Shown here: piece after piece, positions 35,598 through 44,226 of the stretch
Layout of the letters: each line of letters opens with the position of its first letter
Numbering within the stretch: position 1 is the stretch's first letter
Origin: Micromonospora aurantiaca ATCC 27029
GTDB taxonomy: Bacteria > Actinomycetota > Actinomycetes > Mycobacteriales > Micromonosporaceae
Assembly: GCF_000145235.1 (NCBI RefSeq)
Contig: NC_014391.1
Span: 6,033,501-6,097,500, forward strand
DNA: 64,000 bases
Direction of reading: 5' to 3'
The notes under the pieces: model-generated
What the model was told of the DNA's origin: nothing
The model's input: only the letters and a program-made list of their open reading frames with translations
Databases searched by the model: none
Program-made: the position numbers and the translations under genes

Positions 35598-36182
35598 TCC
35601 GAGGGGCCTCCTCTTTCTAACCTGGTTCCGTCGTGAGTTTCACGCACGTCTTTGGGGGTGACACCACCGGCGACCCGAACCGCAGGACGCCGGTTTACCG
35701 CAGAGGAATTCGGGACACCCCAGGGGTACCGATCCGCCGGGCGCCACACCCTGGACGAGACACCGCGCAGGGTCGGCGACCACGCGGCGGCGCGAAAGAC
35801 GGCGTCACGTGGTCGGCAGGCCCGACGAGATGCCTCACACCGGGGGGTGAGGTGCTGCCACTGTGACACCAACCGGCCCTTTCCGTGAAGGTGCCGTTAT
35901 CAAGCCGTTAGTTGGTCGCCACGTTGCCGATACTTGAGAAAAGATCACAAAGCGCACGGACGATAGGGCCCTGAACAGGCAAGACGGGCACAGACAGGTC
36001 GACGGACGTCCCTGCGACACGGGAGGCTGTGACGTTCACCGCGCCGGCGTCGGCCCCCTTCGCGAGCACCCGGCTGCCGGGTTTTTTGTCCGTCCGGATG
36101 ATGCCATGCCGACCGAGCGGGCACCACCGGCACCCCGGGGTACGAGGTCGCCGAGGCCCCGCCCCCGGGCGGGCGTCGGTTC
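35598..36182. other. Long intergenic region with an orphan plus-strand terminator
   Basis: These 585 bases lie between two minus-strand genes and should hold the promoter for the peptide importer 2 operon. A short inverted repeat CCTCAC...GTGAGG occurs near 35833-35852. The stretch 35890-35960 is unusually AT-rich for this genome. A T-tailed hairpin on the plus strand (36068-36087) has no plus-strand gene upstream, so an unannotated transcript is possible. A 100-codon minus-strand open frame at 35908-36210 lacks family features and is not called. Confidence 0.45.
36068..36087 (+). terminator. Orphan intrinsic terminator
   Basis: ACCCGG-CTG-CCGGGT followed by a run of T (six including the last stem base). 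It is the only terminator in the window with such a long T-tract, is oriented for plus-strand transcription, and the nearest plus-strand gene upstream is more than 6 kb away (chorismate mutase), separated by an antisense operon. Confidence 0.6.
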
Positions 36183-36860
36183 CTAGACCAGCCGGCGGTC
36201 GGCGGCCCACCGGGACAGCTCGTACCGGTTCGACATCTGGAGCTTGCGCAACACGTTGGAGACGTGCGTCTCGACCGTCTTGATCGAGATGTACAGCTCC
36301 TTGGCGATCTCCTTGTACGCGTATCCCCGGGCGAGCAGCCGCAGCACCTCGCGCTCGCGGTTGGTGAGCTGGTCCAGCTCGGGGTCGGCCACCGGCGCGT
36401 CCGGCCGGGAGGCGAACGCGTCGAGCACGAACCCGGCCAGCCGCGGGCTGAACACCGCGTCGCCGTCGGCCACCCGCCGGATCGCGCCGGTCAGCTCCTC
36501 CGGCGAGATCGTCTTCGTGACGTACCCCCGCGCGCCGGCGCGGATCAGGCCGATCACGTCCTCGGCGGCGTCGGAGACGCTCAGCGCCAGGAACCGCACC
36601 TGCGGGTGGGTACGCCGCATCGCCTCCAGCACCGCGCGGCCACCACCGTCGGGCATGTGCACGTCGAGCAGCACCACGTCCGGAGCGGTGGCGGCGATCC
36701 GGGTCACCGCCTCGGCCACCGAGCTGGCCTCACCGACCACCTCCACGCGCGTGCCCAGCTCGGCACGGACGCCGGCCCGGAACATCGCGTGGTCGTCGAC
36801 GAGGAACACCCGCAGCGGCCCGCTCGGCGCCGTACCCTCGACCGGTTCCTGCTCGGACAT
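36183..36860 (-). CDS. NarL/LuxR-family response regulator
   Basis: A 225-residue response regulator. The receiver domain has the acidic pair (VFLVDDHAMFRAG), phosphoacceptor Asp (VVLLDVHMPDGGG) and conserved Lys (GYVTKTISPEE). The C-terminal LuxR helix-turn-helix is LTNREREVLRLLARGYAYKEIAKELYISIKTVETHVSNVLRKL. It lies directly downstream of the PspC-domain kinase gene, its probable partner, in a LiaFSR-like arrangement. Confidence 0.93.
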   Translation of the reverse strand: MSEQEPVEGTAPSGPLRVFLVDDHAMFRAGVRAELGTRVEVVGEASSVAEAVTRIAATAPDVVLLDVHMPDGGGRAVLEAMRRTHPQVRFLALSVSDAAEDVIGLIRAGARGYVTKTISPEELTGAIRRVADGDAVFSPRLAGFVLDAFASRPDAPVADPELDQLTNREREVLRLLARGYAYKEIAKELYISIKTVETHVSNVLRKLQMSNRYELSRWAADRRLV

Positions 36861-36861
36861 G

Positions 36862-38043
36862 TCACTTGTCCCTTTCCGCCGTGGAGCCGGAGCCGCTGAT
36901 CGGCAGGATCAGCCGGACCTCGGTCCCTTCCCCCGGCTCGGACCGGATCTCCGCCCGGCCGCCGTGCCGCTTCATCCGTCCGATGATCGAGCCCCGGACG
37001 CCGTGCCGGTGATTCTCCACCGTATCCGGGTCGAAGCCCTTGCCCCGGTCCCGGACGAACACGCTCACCTGCTCCGGCTCCACCTCGGCGTACAGCGACA
37101 CGGTCTGCACACCGGCGTGGCGGGCCGCGTTGACCAGGGCCTCCCGGGCGGCAGCCACGATCGCGCCCACCCGCTCGTCGGTCTCCCGGTCGCCGACCAC
37201 CACCACCTCGACGGTGATGGCGAACGTGTCCTCCACCTCGGCGGCGGCCTGCTCCAGGGCGGCCGCGAAGCGCTCGGTGGGCGAGGCGGCCGGCTTGTAG
37301 AGCCAGTTGCGCAGCGAGCGCTCCTGGCCCCGGGCCAGACGCTGCACCGTCTTGACGTCGCTGGCGTTGCGCTGGATCAGGGCCAGCGTGTGCAGGACCT
37401 GGTCGTGCACCATCGCGGCCAGTTCGGCGCGCTCCTGCTCACGGATGCGGCCCTCCCGCTCGGAGCGGAGCTGGTTCCAGGTGCGCCAGAGCACCGGACC
37501 GGTGACCACACCCACGCCGGCCAGCCCGACCAGCGCGAAGATCACGCCGTTGAGCACCGCGTCGACGTTCTGCGCCGGCGAGTAGACGGCCGCCACGCCG
37601 ATGATGCCCACCGCGACGAGCACGCCGCCGCCGATGAAGCGCAGCACGAACGCGCGCCTGTCGCTCTCCTCCACCACCGCGCCCAGCCAGGGCACCGCCG
37701 AGTCGCCCCACTGCCGGCGGCGCTCCGGGGCGGACTGGTGCCAGATGACGCCCGCGCCGACCGCGATGATCGCCACCAGCCAGCCGGCGGTGCCGGCCGC
37801 GCCCACCGAGTTGAACGCGACCACCTGGAGCAGCAGCACGCCGAGCCCGATCACCACGAACGGCAGCAGCTGGGCGAGGTCGCGGCGGGGCGGGACGGCG
37901 GTGTCGCCGGGGCGGGGCGGGACCACCGCCCAGAAGGCGGCGTAGAGCAACAGGCCGAGACCGCTCAGCCCGAGCAGCACCATGAACGCCACGCGTACCC
38001 GCAGCACCGGGATGCCCAGGTGCTCGGCGATGCCCGCGGCCAC
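36862..38043 (-). CDS. PspC-domain sensor histidine kinase
   Basis: A ~393-residue membrane kinase. The N-terminal PspC segment (GIAEHLGIPVLRVRVAFMVLLGLSGLGLLLYAAFWAVVPP) is followed by further membrane helices, a HisKA_3-type dimerisation region (AELAAMVHDQVLHTLALIQRNA, His in MVHDQ) and a HATPase (EALVNAARHAG, DRGKGFDP, HGVRGSIIGRMKRHGG). GTG 38043 cuts into the PspC domain; conserved sequence (RLYRATDHRLAAGV) continues upstream to an in-frame ATC at 38110-38112 with GGGAG six bases before it, the probable true start. Partner regulator lies 1 base downstream; a PspC/LiaF-like gene is divergent. Confidence 0.88.
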   Translation of the reverse strand: MAAGIAEHLGIPVLRVRVAFMVLLGLSGLGLLLYAAFWAVVPPRPGDTAVPPRRDLAQLLPFVVIGLGVLLLQVVAFNSVGAAGTAGWLVAIIAVGAGVIWHQSAPERRRQWGDSAVPWLGAVVEESDRRAFVLRFIGGGVLVAVGIIGVAAVYSPAQNVDAVLNGVIFALVGLAGVGVVTGPVLWRTWNQLRSEREGRIREQERAELAAMVHDQVLHTLALIQRNASDVKTVQRLARGQERSLRNWLYKPAASPTERFAAALEQAAAEVEDTFAITVEVVVVGDRETDERVGAIVAAAREALVNAARHAGVQTVSLYAEVEPEQVSVFVRDRGKGFDPDTVENHRHGVRGSIIGRMKRHGGRAEIRSEPGEGTEVRLILPISGSGSTAERDK

Positions 38044-38288
38044 CCCGGCGGCCAGCCGGTGGTCGGTGGCCCGGTAGAGGCGCGGGGCGTGCGGGGCGGG
38101 GGTGCTGCTGATCGGAGGCTCCCAGGTCGAGGCGGACGCGTCGGCGGCGCCGACGCCCCGATCGTCACACGGCCGCGACGCCCGGGACCACGGGGACGCC
38201 CCGGAGTTTCACCGGCGGAGGATCTCAGGGTGGGGTCAGGGTCGGGTCCGGAGGCTGCTCGGGCGGCCGGGGCAGCAGTATCGAAGGC

Positions 38289-40109
38289 ATGAACGAGGAC
38301 GCTGCCCGTCCGCCCCGCCCCTGGGCGGCAGCACAGGACGCCCCGCCGCCCCCGCCGGGAGCGGCACCCACCGACCAGGCGACCCCGCCGCCCGGCGGCG
38401 GCACGCCGTTCGGCGGTCCGCCACCCGGTGGGTACGCCCCACCGCCCGGCGCCGCCGGCTTCACCACCCGGTACGGCCTGGTACGCCCCCGTGAGGGCCG
38501 CTACCTGGCCGGGGTGTGCGCCGCCATCGGCCGGGCCACGAACACCGACCCGGTGCTGTGGCGAGTGCTGCTGGCCGTGCTCGGCTTCTTCGGCGGCATC
38601 GGGATCATCGTGTACGTCGCCGGCTGGCTGATCATCCCCGGCGAGGGCGACACCGCCTCGCCGGTGGAGGCCATGCTCGGCCGGGGCCGGTCCAGCATGT
38701 CCCCGATCACGGTGATCGTGCTCGGCATCGTGGTGGCGCTCGGCTTCGCCTACGTCGTCACCGACGGGTTCCGGGCGATCCTGCTCGGCGCGGTGATCCT
38801 GATCGGCGGCGCGCTCCTGCTCAACCGCGAGCAGCGCGGCCCGGCGCAGCGGCCGGCTCAGCCGGCGCCGCCGCACGGTCCCCCGCCGGGTCCGGTACCA
38901 CCGGTGGCCTGGCCCGCGCCGCCGGCCCCGGCGCCGGGCACCTGGACCGCGGCTCCCCCCGCGGCACAGTGGACCGGCACACCCGCCGGACCGGCACACC
39001 CCGCGGCGGCGCCGTCCGGCGGCATGCCCGCCGAGCCCGGCTACCCGCCGGTGTCCGCCTCCGAGCCCGGCTACCCGCCGGCGGCGCCGTCCGAGCCGGG
39101 GCACCCGGCCACGTCCGAGGCGGAGCGCGAGCCGGGCCACCCCGGGCCTACTACCGGCTACCCGACGCTGCCGGCGCCGGGCTGGCCCGCCGCGGCCGGC
39201 ACCCGGCCGGGCCCGTCCGAGCCGACGACCGTCGCGATGCAGCACGTGACCGGCCCGGTCGCCGACACCGCCACCTGGCCCGCGTACGGCGCGAACCCGG
39301 CCTGGACGGGCGCGCGGGACGCCGGAGCCCGGCTGGACGAGCCGGCCGCCGTGCCGCCGCCCGCGCCGGTGGGCGCACCGCTGCCGCCCGGCGGTTACCG
39401 GCCGCCGTTCGCCCCGCACGGCCCGTACGCCGGATCGCCGCCCGTCCCGCCGCCCTTTCCGCCACCGGTCCGGCCGCCGCGACCGCCGAAGCGGCCCAAG
39501 GAGCGCTCGCCACTCGGCGCGATCACGTTCTCGCTGATCTTCCTGGCGCTCGGCATGGTCGCAATGCTCGACCTGCTCGACGTCTTCCCGGTCGGCGCCG
39601 CCGGCTACTTCGCCGCGGTACTCGCGACCATCGGCCTCGGTCTGCTCGTCGGCACCTGGTTCGGCCGGGCCCGCTGGCTGATCGCCCTGGGCCTGGTGAC
39701 AGCGGCGGCGCTCGGCATCGCCACCGTCGCCGAGTCCTACGACCGGGTACGCGGCATCGACGGCAACGTCACCTGGGCGCCGACCGACCTGCGCGACCTG
39801 GCCGACCGGTACGAGAACAACCTCGGTGACGCGACGCTCGACCTGCGCGGGATCGACTTCGACAAGCAGGACGTCCAGGTGACCGTCGACGTGAACCTCG
39901 GCAACGCGACAGTTGTCGTACCGCCGGACGTCGACGTGACCACTGTGGCCGACGTGAACGCCGGCGACGCCACTGTCTTCGGCCGGCGCAGCGGCGGGCT
40001 CGGCGGTCGTCAGTGGGAGACCACCGACCCGGGCGCCGACGGTCCCGGTGGCGGCAAGCTGCGCCTCTACGTCCACGTGAACGCCGGCAAGCTGGAGGTG
40101 ACCCGGTGA
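38289..40109 (+). CDS. PspC / LiaF-like membrane protein with Pro-rich linkers
   Basis: A 606-residue protein. A Pro/Gly-rich N-terminus (~60 residues) is followed by a PspC domain (LVRPREGRYLAGVCAAIGRATNTDPVLWRVLLAVLGFFGG), two more hydrophobic segments, a ~220-residue Pro/Ala/Gly linker, another membrane pair (GAITFSLIFLALGMVAMLDLLDVFPVG) and a beta-rich C-terminal LiaF-like domain (NNLGDATLDLRGIDFDKQDVQVTVDVNLGNATVVVPPDVDV). The linkers are probably cytoplasmic and disordered. Divergent from the kinase gene, it likely senses or modulates envelope stress. Its stop overlaps the next start. Confidence 0.88.
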   Translation: MNEDAARPPRPWAAAQDAPPPPPGAAPTDQATPPPGGGTPFGGPPPGGYAPPPGAAGFTTRYGLVRPREGRYLAGVCAAIGRATNTDPVLWRVLLAVLGFFGGIGIIVYVAGWLIIPGEGDTASPVEAMLGRGRSSMSPITVIVLGIVVALGFAYVVTDGFRAILLGAVILIGGALLLNREQRGPAQRPAQPAPPHGPPPGPVPPVAWPAPPAPAPGTWTAAPPAAQWTGTPAGPAHPAAAPSGGMPAEPGYPPVSASEPGYPPAAPSEPGHPATSEAEREPGHPGPTTGYPTLPAPGWPAAAGTRPGPSEPTTVAMQHVTGPVADTATWPAYGANPAWTGARDAGARLDEPAAVPPPAPVGAPLPPGGYRPPFAPHGPYAGSPPVPPPFPPPVRPPRPPKRPKERSPLGAITFSLIFLALGMVAMLDLLDVFPVGAAGYFAAVLATIGLGLLVGTWFGRARWLIALGLVTAAALGIATVAESYDRVRGIDGNVTWAPTDLRDLADRYENNLGDATLDLRGIDFDKQDVQVTVDVNLGNATVVVPPDVDVTTVADVNAGDATVFGRRSGGLGGRQWETTDPGADGPGGGKLRLYVHVNAGKLEVTR

Positions 40110-40543
40110 AGGCACACCGTACCGACATCGTGTCGTTCGCTTTCGGACTCGTCTTCCTCGGCCTGTCCGTCTGGTGGCTGCTGGCCCGGATCCTCGGCCT
40201 CGCCGTACCCCCGGTCGGCTGGTTCCTGGCCGGCGGGCTGGTGCTGATCGGACTGCTCGGGCTGATCGGCGCGCTGCGCTCGGGCCGTCCCCCGGAGCAG
40301 CCCACCACGCAGCCCGCGCCGGACGTCACGGTCTCGGCGCCGTACGGCTCCCCGGCCGCGGGCCCGGAGACCGCCGGCAGCGCGGAGACGACCGCCGGCC
40401 CGGAGACGCCCGACCGCGCCGACGAGTGGGCCACCGAGGCCACGACCGACTCCGCGGAACCGGCCACCCGCGAACTGCCGCCGCTCGATCCACCGGCCGA
40501 CGAGGCGGCTCCGCAGCGCCGTACGCCGGGGGATCCGGCCTGA
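40106..40543 (+). CDS. Small two-helix membrane protein
   Basis: A 145-residue protein with two membrane segments (IVSFAFGLVFLGLSVWWLLARIL and VGWFLAGGLVLIGLLGLIGAL) then a ~85-residue acidic, Pro/Thr-rich tail. The GTG at 40106 overlaps the stop of the PspC/LiaF-like gene (GTGA), so the two are co-translated and probably interact. No specific family is assigned. It closes the stress-sensing cluster. Confidence 0.82.
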   Translation: MKAHRTDIVSFAFGLVFLGLSVWWLLARILGLAVPPVGWFLAGGLVLIGLLGLIGALRSGRPPEQPTTQPAPDVTVSAPYGSPAAGPETAGSAETTAGPETPDRADEWATEATTDSAEPATRELPPLDPPADEAAPQRRTPGDPA

Positions 40544-40700
40544 CCGCGCCACTGCGGCGCCCTCCGGACGCGGCCTATGCTGGTCGGCGGAGATCTCGTC
40601 TCCGCCGGCCGGCCCCGCGCACCCCGACCATGCCGGAGCCGCCGGCCGGGTCGCCGGAGCCGCCCCGTCCGTTCGCTATCTCGTCAGGAGCCCGTCCGAC

Positions 40701-41948
40701 ATGACCCAGTCCCCCGCCGTGCGCGTCACCGCTCCCTCCGGTGCGGTCCGCATCGGCGAGCGCGCCGCCCGCACGCTCGTCAGCGAGTTCGCCCGGCGTA
40801 ACGACCCGAAGGCCGGCCTGCTGGTCGGCGCGACCCCGGAGTCCGCGGTGCTGGCCGCCGCGATCGAGGCGCTGCTCCCCGGCGACCGGCTCACAGTGGT
40901 GCCGGCGGAGGGCGCCGCGGCGGCCGCGCTGCGCGAACACGTGACCGCGCAGGGCCGCTGGGTCGCCGACCGGGTACGCGTGGTCGACACCCTCGCCGAG
41001 GCGGACGCCGCCGCGGTGGTGGTCGTCGCCGAGCCGTTCAGCGGCACCGCGGACGAGGCGCGCGTCGCGATCGACGGGCTGGCGAAATACCTCGCCGAGG
41101 GCGCGGTGCTGAGCGTCGCCGCGCCGCTGTTCCGCACCGAGGGTGCCGACGGCGAGCTGGACCGGCAGGGCGTGCTGCACGGCGTACGCACCGACCTGGT
41201 GCTGCGCAACACCCCGCCGGTACGCGTGCACCACCTGCGGTTCACCCCGGCGCCGGTCGCGCTCGCGGCCTCGCTGTCCCCTGCGTACCGGCCGTCGAGC
41301 GTGCCGCTGACCCGGGGCATGCACATCGACTCGAACGGGGTGGCCGCGGCCGGCATCACGCTCGGCCTGGCCGCCCTGGCCCGGGCCGCGCGGCCGAAGT
41401 CGAAGCTCTGGCTGCTGCCGGCGCTGGCCGCCGCGCCGGTGGCCGCGTTCTTCCGCGACCCGGAGCGGGACGTGCCGGAGGACCCGTCGGCGGTGGTCGC
41501 CTCGGCGGACGGTCAGGTGCTGTCCGTGCAGCGCCTTCAGGACGAGCGCTTCGGTGACGGCGAGTGGCTGCGGATCGCGGTCTTCCTGTCGGTGCTGGAC
41601 GTGCACGTCAACCGCGCTCCGGTGGCCGGCAAGGTGGTCGACTACTTCGTCGCCGACGGCGGGTTCGTCAACGCCATGAAGCCGGACGCCGAGCACAACG
41701 TGGCGGCGTACACGGTGCTGGACACCGACCACGGCACCGTGGTGGTGGCGCAGCGCACCGGGCTGATCGCCCGCCGGATCGTGCAGCGGGCGCCCGTGGG
41801 TTCGCTGCTGGCCCGGGGTGAGCGCTTCGGCCTGATCCGGTTCGGCTCGCGTACCGACGTCTACCTGCCGGCCGACGCCGCGGACCCGCTCGTCGGTCCG
41901 GGCGACAAGGTGGTCGGCGGCGCGACGGTGATCGCCCGCTGGCGCTGA
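40701..41948 (+). CDS. psd: Phosphatidylserine decarboxylase with N-terminal extension
   Basis: A 415-residue protein. The C-terminal half (about 210-415) is a short-type pyruvoyl decarboxylase: FFRDPERDVPEDPSAVVASADG, RIAVFLSVLDVHVNRAPVAGKV, AEHNVAAY, and the self-cleavage site in LIRFGSRTDVYLP (Gly-Ser, Ser becomes pyruvoyl). It makes phosphatidylethanolamine from phosphatidylserine. The N-terminal ~200 residues resemble a methyltransferase-like fold (LLVGATPESAVLAAAIEALLPGD, LAKYLAEGAVLSVAAPLFRT) and are not part of normal Psd. It faces pssA, which supplies its substrate. A TATGCT -10-like element lies near 40575. Confidence 0.9.
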   Translation: MTQSPAVRVTAPSGAVRIGERAARTLVSEFARRNDPKAGLLVGATPESAVLAAAIEALLPGDRLTVVPAEGAAAAALREHVTAQGRWVADRVRVVDTLAEADAAAVVVVAEPFSGTADEARVAIDGLAKYLAEGAVLSVAAPLFRTEGADGELDRQGVLHGVRTDLVLRNTPPVRVHHLRFTPAPVALAASLSPAYRPSSVPLTRGMHIDSNGVAAAGITLGLAALARAARPKSKLWLLPALAAAPVAAFFRDPERDVPEDPSAVVASADGQVLSVQRLQDERFGDGEWLRIAVFLSVLDVHVNRAPVAGKVVDYFVADGGFVNAMKPDAEHNVAAYTVLDTDHGTVVVAQRTGLIARRIVQRAPVGSLLARGERFGLIRFGSRTDVYLPADAADPLVGPGDKVVGGATVIARWR

Positions 41949-41962
41949 GCGCCGGACATGAG

Positions 41963-41994
41963 AGAAGGGGCGCCGCTCTCGCGGCGCCCCTTCT
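41963..41994. terminator. Bidirectional terminator between psd and pssA
   Basis: AGAAGGGGCGCCGC and GCGGCGCCCCTTCT form a perfect 14-bp stem around TCTC, midway between two convergent genes. Confidence 0.85.
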
Positions 41995-42006
41995 GTCGTT
42001 CTCGGG

Positions 42007-42996
42007 TCAGGCGGTACGACGCTGGTGCAGCCAGAGCAGCGGCCCGCTGACCAGGTAGCCCACCACCACGAGGGCGAACGTGAGCCGGATGTCGACGAGC
42101 GCGCCGACCACCGGGGCCAGCCAGAGCCACGGCGGCAGCTTCAGCAGCCGGGCGAGCTTCGCGTACGGGAAGCTGGACACCATGGCGAAGGCGAGCAGCG
42201 CCACGCCGGCCACCATGACCAGGCCGGGGACCGGCACGCCGATGGCCACGGTCAGGGCGAGCACTGCCGCCGCCATGGTGGTCGGCACGCCGCAGAAGAA
42301 GCGGCCGTCCTTCGGCGAGACGTTGAACCGGGCGAGCCGGACGGCCGCGCACGCGGCGACGAGCGCGCAGGAGACCGCGGCGGCCGCCGGCGGCGCCGAA
42401 CCGGCGAGCGAGGCGTAGACCACGACCGGCGCGGCGAGGCCGAACGAGCACATGTCGGCGAGCGAGTCCATCTGCGCGCCGAACGGGCTGGCCACACCGA
42501 GCTTGCGGGCCAGCGCGCCGTCGAGGCCGTCGAACGCGACGCACGCGATCAGGCAGATCGCGGCGATCTGCACCTCACCGCGCATGGCCAGGAAGATGGC
42601 CAGCATGCCGAGCATGAGGCTGCTCAGCGTGCACGCGTTGACGAGCGCGAACTTGGCCCGGCGGGCGGCGGTGCGCTCACCCGGCAGGAGCGGGATCGAC
42701 ATCGCCGGGGACTCGTCGTCGACGGGTGTCGCCGGGGGAAGCGCCGGGCTGATGGGCCGTACCGCTTCGATGTCGGTGTCGAGCCGGCCGTAGCGGAGGC
42801 GCTGGCGGTCGGCGTAACGGTGGTCGGGGGTGACCAGGTCGGTCCCGGAGACGGCCGCGCCGTCTCGGCGGCCCACCCGGACCAGCAGCACCTGGCGGGC
42901 GAACGTACTGCTGCGGCGCAACCTGCCCGCCCAGCGACGCCCTGCGGGGCGCGGACTGTCAGTCGTACGACGCCGGCGCCATGGGGCTCTCGGCAC
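42007..42996 (-). CDS. pssA: CDP-diacylglycerol-serine O-phosphatidyltransferase
   Basis: A 329-residue integral membrane enzyme making phosphatidylserine. The CDP-alcohol phosphotransferase motif DGLDGALARKLGVASPFGAQMDSLAD (DxxDGxxAR...GxxxDxxxD) is intact, with about eight hydrophobic segments after a ~110-residue basic, probably disordered N-terminus. GTG 42996 is chosen because GGAGG lies four bases upstream; a longer in-frame start at 43101 is possible. It is convergent with psd, the next enzyme in the pathway. Confidence 0.9.
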   Translation of the reverse strand: MPRAPWRRRRTTDSPRPAGRRWAGRLRRSSTFARQVLLVRVGRRDGAAVSGTDLVTPDHRYADRQRLRYGRLDTDIEAVRPISPALPPATPVDDESPAMSIPLLPGERTAARRAKFALVNACTLSSLMLGMLAIFLAMRGEVQIAAICLIACVAFDGLDGALARKLGVASPFGAQMDSLADMCSFGLAAPVVVYASLAGSAPPAAAAVSCALVAACAAVRLARFNVSPKDGRFFCGVPTTMAAAVLALTVAIGVPVPGLVMVAGVALLAFAMVSSFPYAKLARLLKLPPWLWLAPVVGALVDIRLTFALVVVGYLVSGPLLWLHQRRTA

Positions 42997-43266
42997 GTTT
43001 CCTCCATCACCGGATCGGCTGGCCGCCCACTGCGGGGCGGGTGTCCGGCTGTCTCGTGCCGGACCTTTCGGGTCCGGCAGCCCTTTTGCGGAGTACACCA
43101 TTGCACAGGGGACAGGGGCTTGGCGATAGCTGCCGGCGGTACTTATATCTCCCTTAACCGCGCGAACCGCCCACTCATTCCCATCTCGGGCCTCAACGCC
43201 CGTTTTCGTCGGTCAGCCGTACTTCCGACTGTACCGGAGGTCACCCAGGGCGGCTCGGCGAGCGAT
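42997..43266. other. Spacer upstream of pssA
   Basis: 270 bases that should contain the pssA promoter. Around 43139-43157 the sequence GTACTTATATCTCCCTTAA is AT-rich against the local background and may be promoter sequence. No gene recognised. Confidence 0.35.
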
Positions 43267-44178
43267 TCAGCTCACCCGCTGCCCGGTGGCCCGGGCCGCC
43301 ACGTCGGTCATCGACAGACCGGTGACCTGCTCCGGGGCGAACCAGGCGGCCCGTGCGGTGGAGCCGCCGGCCAGCTCGGTCACCACCGCGTCGGTCGGCG
43401 CGTCCACCCGTACCCGGTAGATCACCCGGACGCCGTGCCAGTCCAGCGGGCGGCCCTCCGGGCCGAGCGCGGCCGGGTTGTGCAGGTTGTCCACGGCGAT
43501 CAGGTCGACCACCCGGCCCAGCTGCCCGGCCTCCTCGACCAGCTCGCGCAGCAGCCCGGCGGCCGGCTGCTCGCCGTGGTCGGTGCCGCCACCGGGCAGG
43601 TGCCAGCGGCCCGCGCCCGGATAACCGTCGGCGATCATGGTGAGCAGCACCCGGTCGGCGGGGTCGGTGACCAGCCCGTACGCGGCGAAGCGCTGCCGGC
43701 GGTCGACGGACGGCCCGGCCGGCTCGGCGGGCAGCGCCCGGGGCAGGTCGGCCGGCAGCGGAGTCACAGGCAGGCCGAGCAGCTCGGCGGTGAACGGCAT
43801 CAGCTGCCGGGCGGCTGCCTCGTCGGGCGTGAACCAGCCGACCTCGTCGCTGCCACCGGCCGGCTCCGGCCGCAGCCGCCCGCCGCGCGCCTCGACCTCG
43901 AAGACCAACCGATCGGTGTGCAGCGCGATCCCCAGGTCGGCGAACGCGGCCACGTCGGCCACCGCGGCCCGGATCGCGCCGGGCGCGACGGTCAGGCCGG
44001 TCTCCTCGGCGAACTCGCGTACCACCGTGGCGGCCGGGTGCTCGGCGTGTTCGACGCCGCCGCCGGGCAACTGCCACACCCCCGGGTACGGGCACCTCGC
44101 CGAACCGCGCGCCAGCAACACCCGCCCGTCGGAGTCCCGCAGCACCCCGTAGGCCCCGACCCGCCGCAGCTGCTCCAC
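43267..44178 (-). CDS. Double NUDIX-domain hydrolase (copy 1)
   Basis: A 303-residue protein made of two NUDIX domains in tandem. The Nudix boxes are GGGVEHAEHPAATVVREFAEETGL (about 40-63) and GGGTDHGEQPAAGLLRELVEEAGQ (about 191-214), both keeping GxxxxxExxxxxxxREUxEExGU. Each is followed by a WF(T/A)PDE/PEQ segment typical of the fold. The GTG 44178 has GGAGGG upstream. Substrate unknown (nucleoside diphosphate-X). A paralog with the same two-domain layout lies upstream on the same strand. Confidence 0.9.
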   Translation of the reverse strand: MEQLRRVGAYGVLRDSDGRVLLARGSARCPYPGVWQLPGGGVEHAEHPAATVVREFAEETGLTVAPGAIRAAVADVAAFADLGIALHTDRLVFEVEARGGRLRPEPAGGSDEVGWFTPDEAAARQLMPFTAELLGLPVTPLPADLPRALPAEPAGPSVDRRQRFAAYGLVTDPADRVLLTMIADGYPGAGRWHLPGGGTDHGEQPAAGLLRELVEEAGQLGRVVDLIAVDNLHNPAALGPEGRPLDWHGVRVIYRVRVDAPTDAVVTELAGGSTARAAWFAPEQVTGLSMTDVAARATGQRVS

Positions 44179-44226
44179 AGCACCCTCCCCCGCCCGCGCG
44201 CCCCCGCGCACTCCCCGCGCCCCACT

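Noticed and set aside
35908-36210. A 100-codon minus-strand frame (ends SSIGNVATN)
   Set aside because: No ribosome binding site at a sensible start, overlaps the regulator gene, and no recognisable domain; the first third is low-complexity Arg/Pro/Gly.
38289-40109. The Pro-rich linker of the PspC/LiaF-like protein as a frameshift or fusion of two genes
   Set aside because: The frame is continuous, third-position GC bias is kept, and the two ends are both expected in LiaF-like proteins; a long disordered linker explains it.
41963-41994. AGAAGGGG...CCCCTTCT as a further family 1 copy
   Set aside because: The stem interior is GCGCCGC rather than GGCCC and no GTTAA flank exists; it is an ordinary bidirectional terminator.
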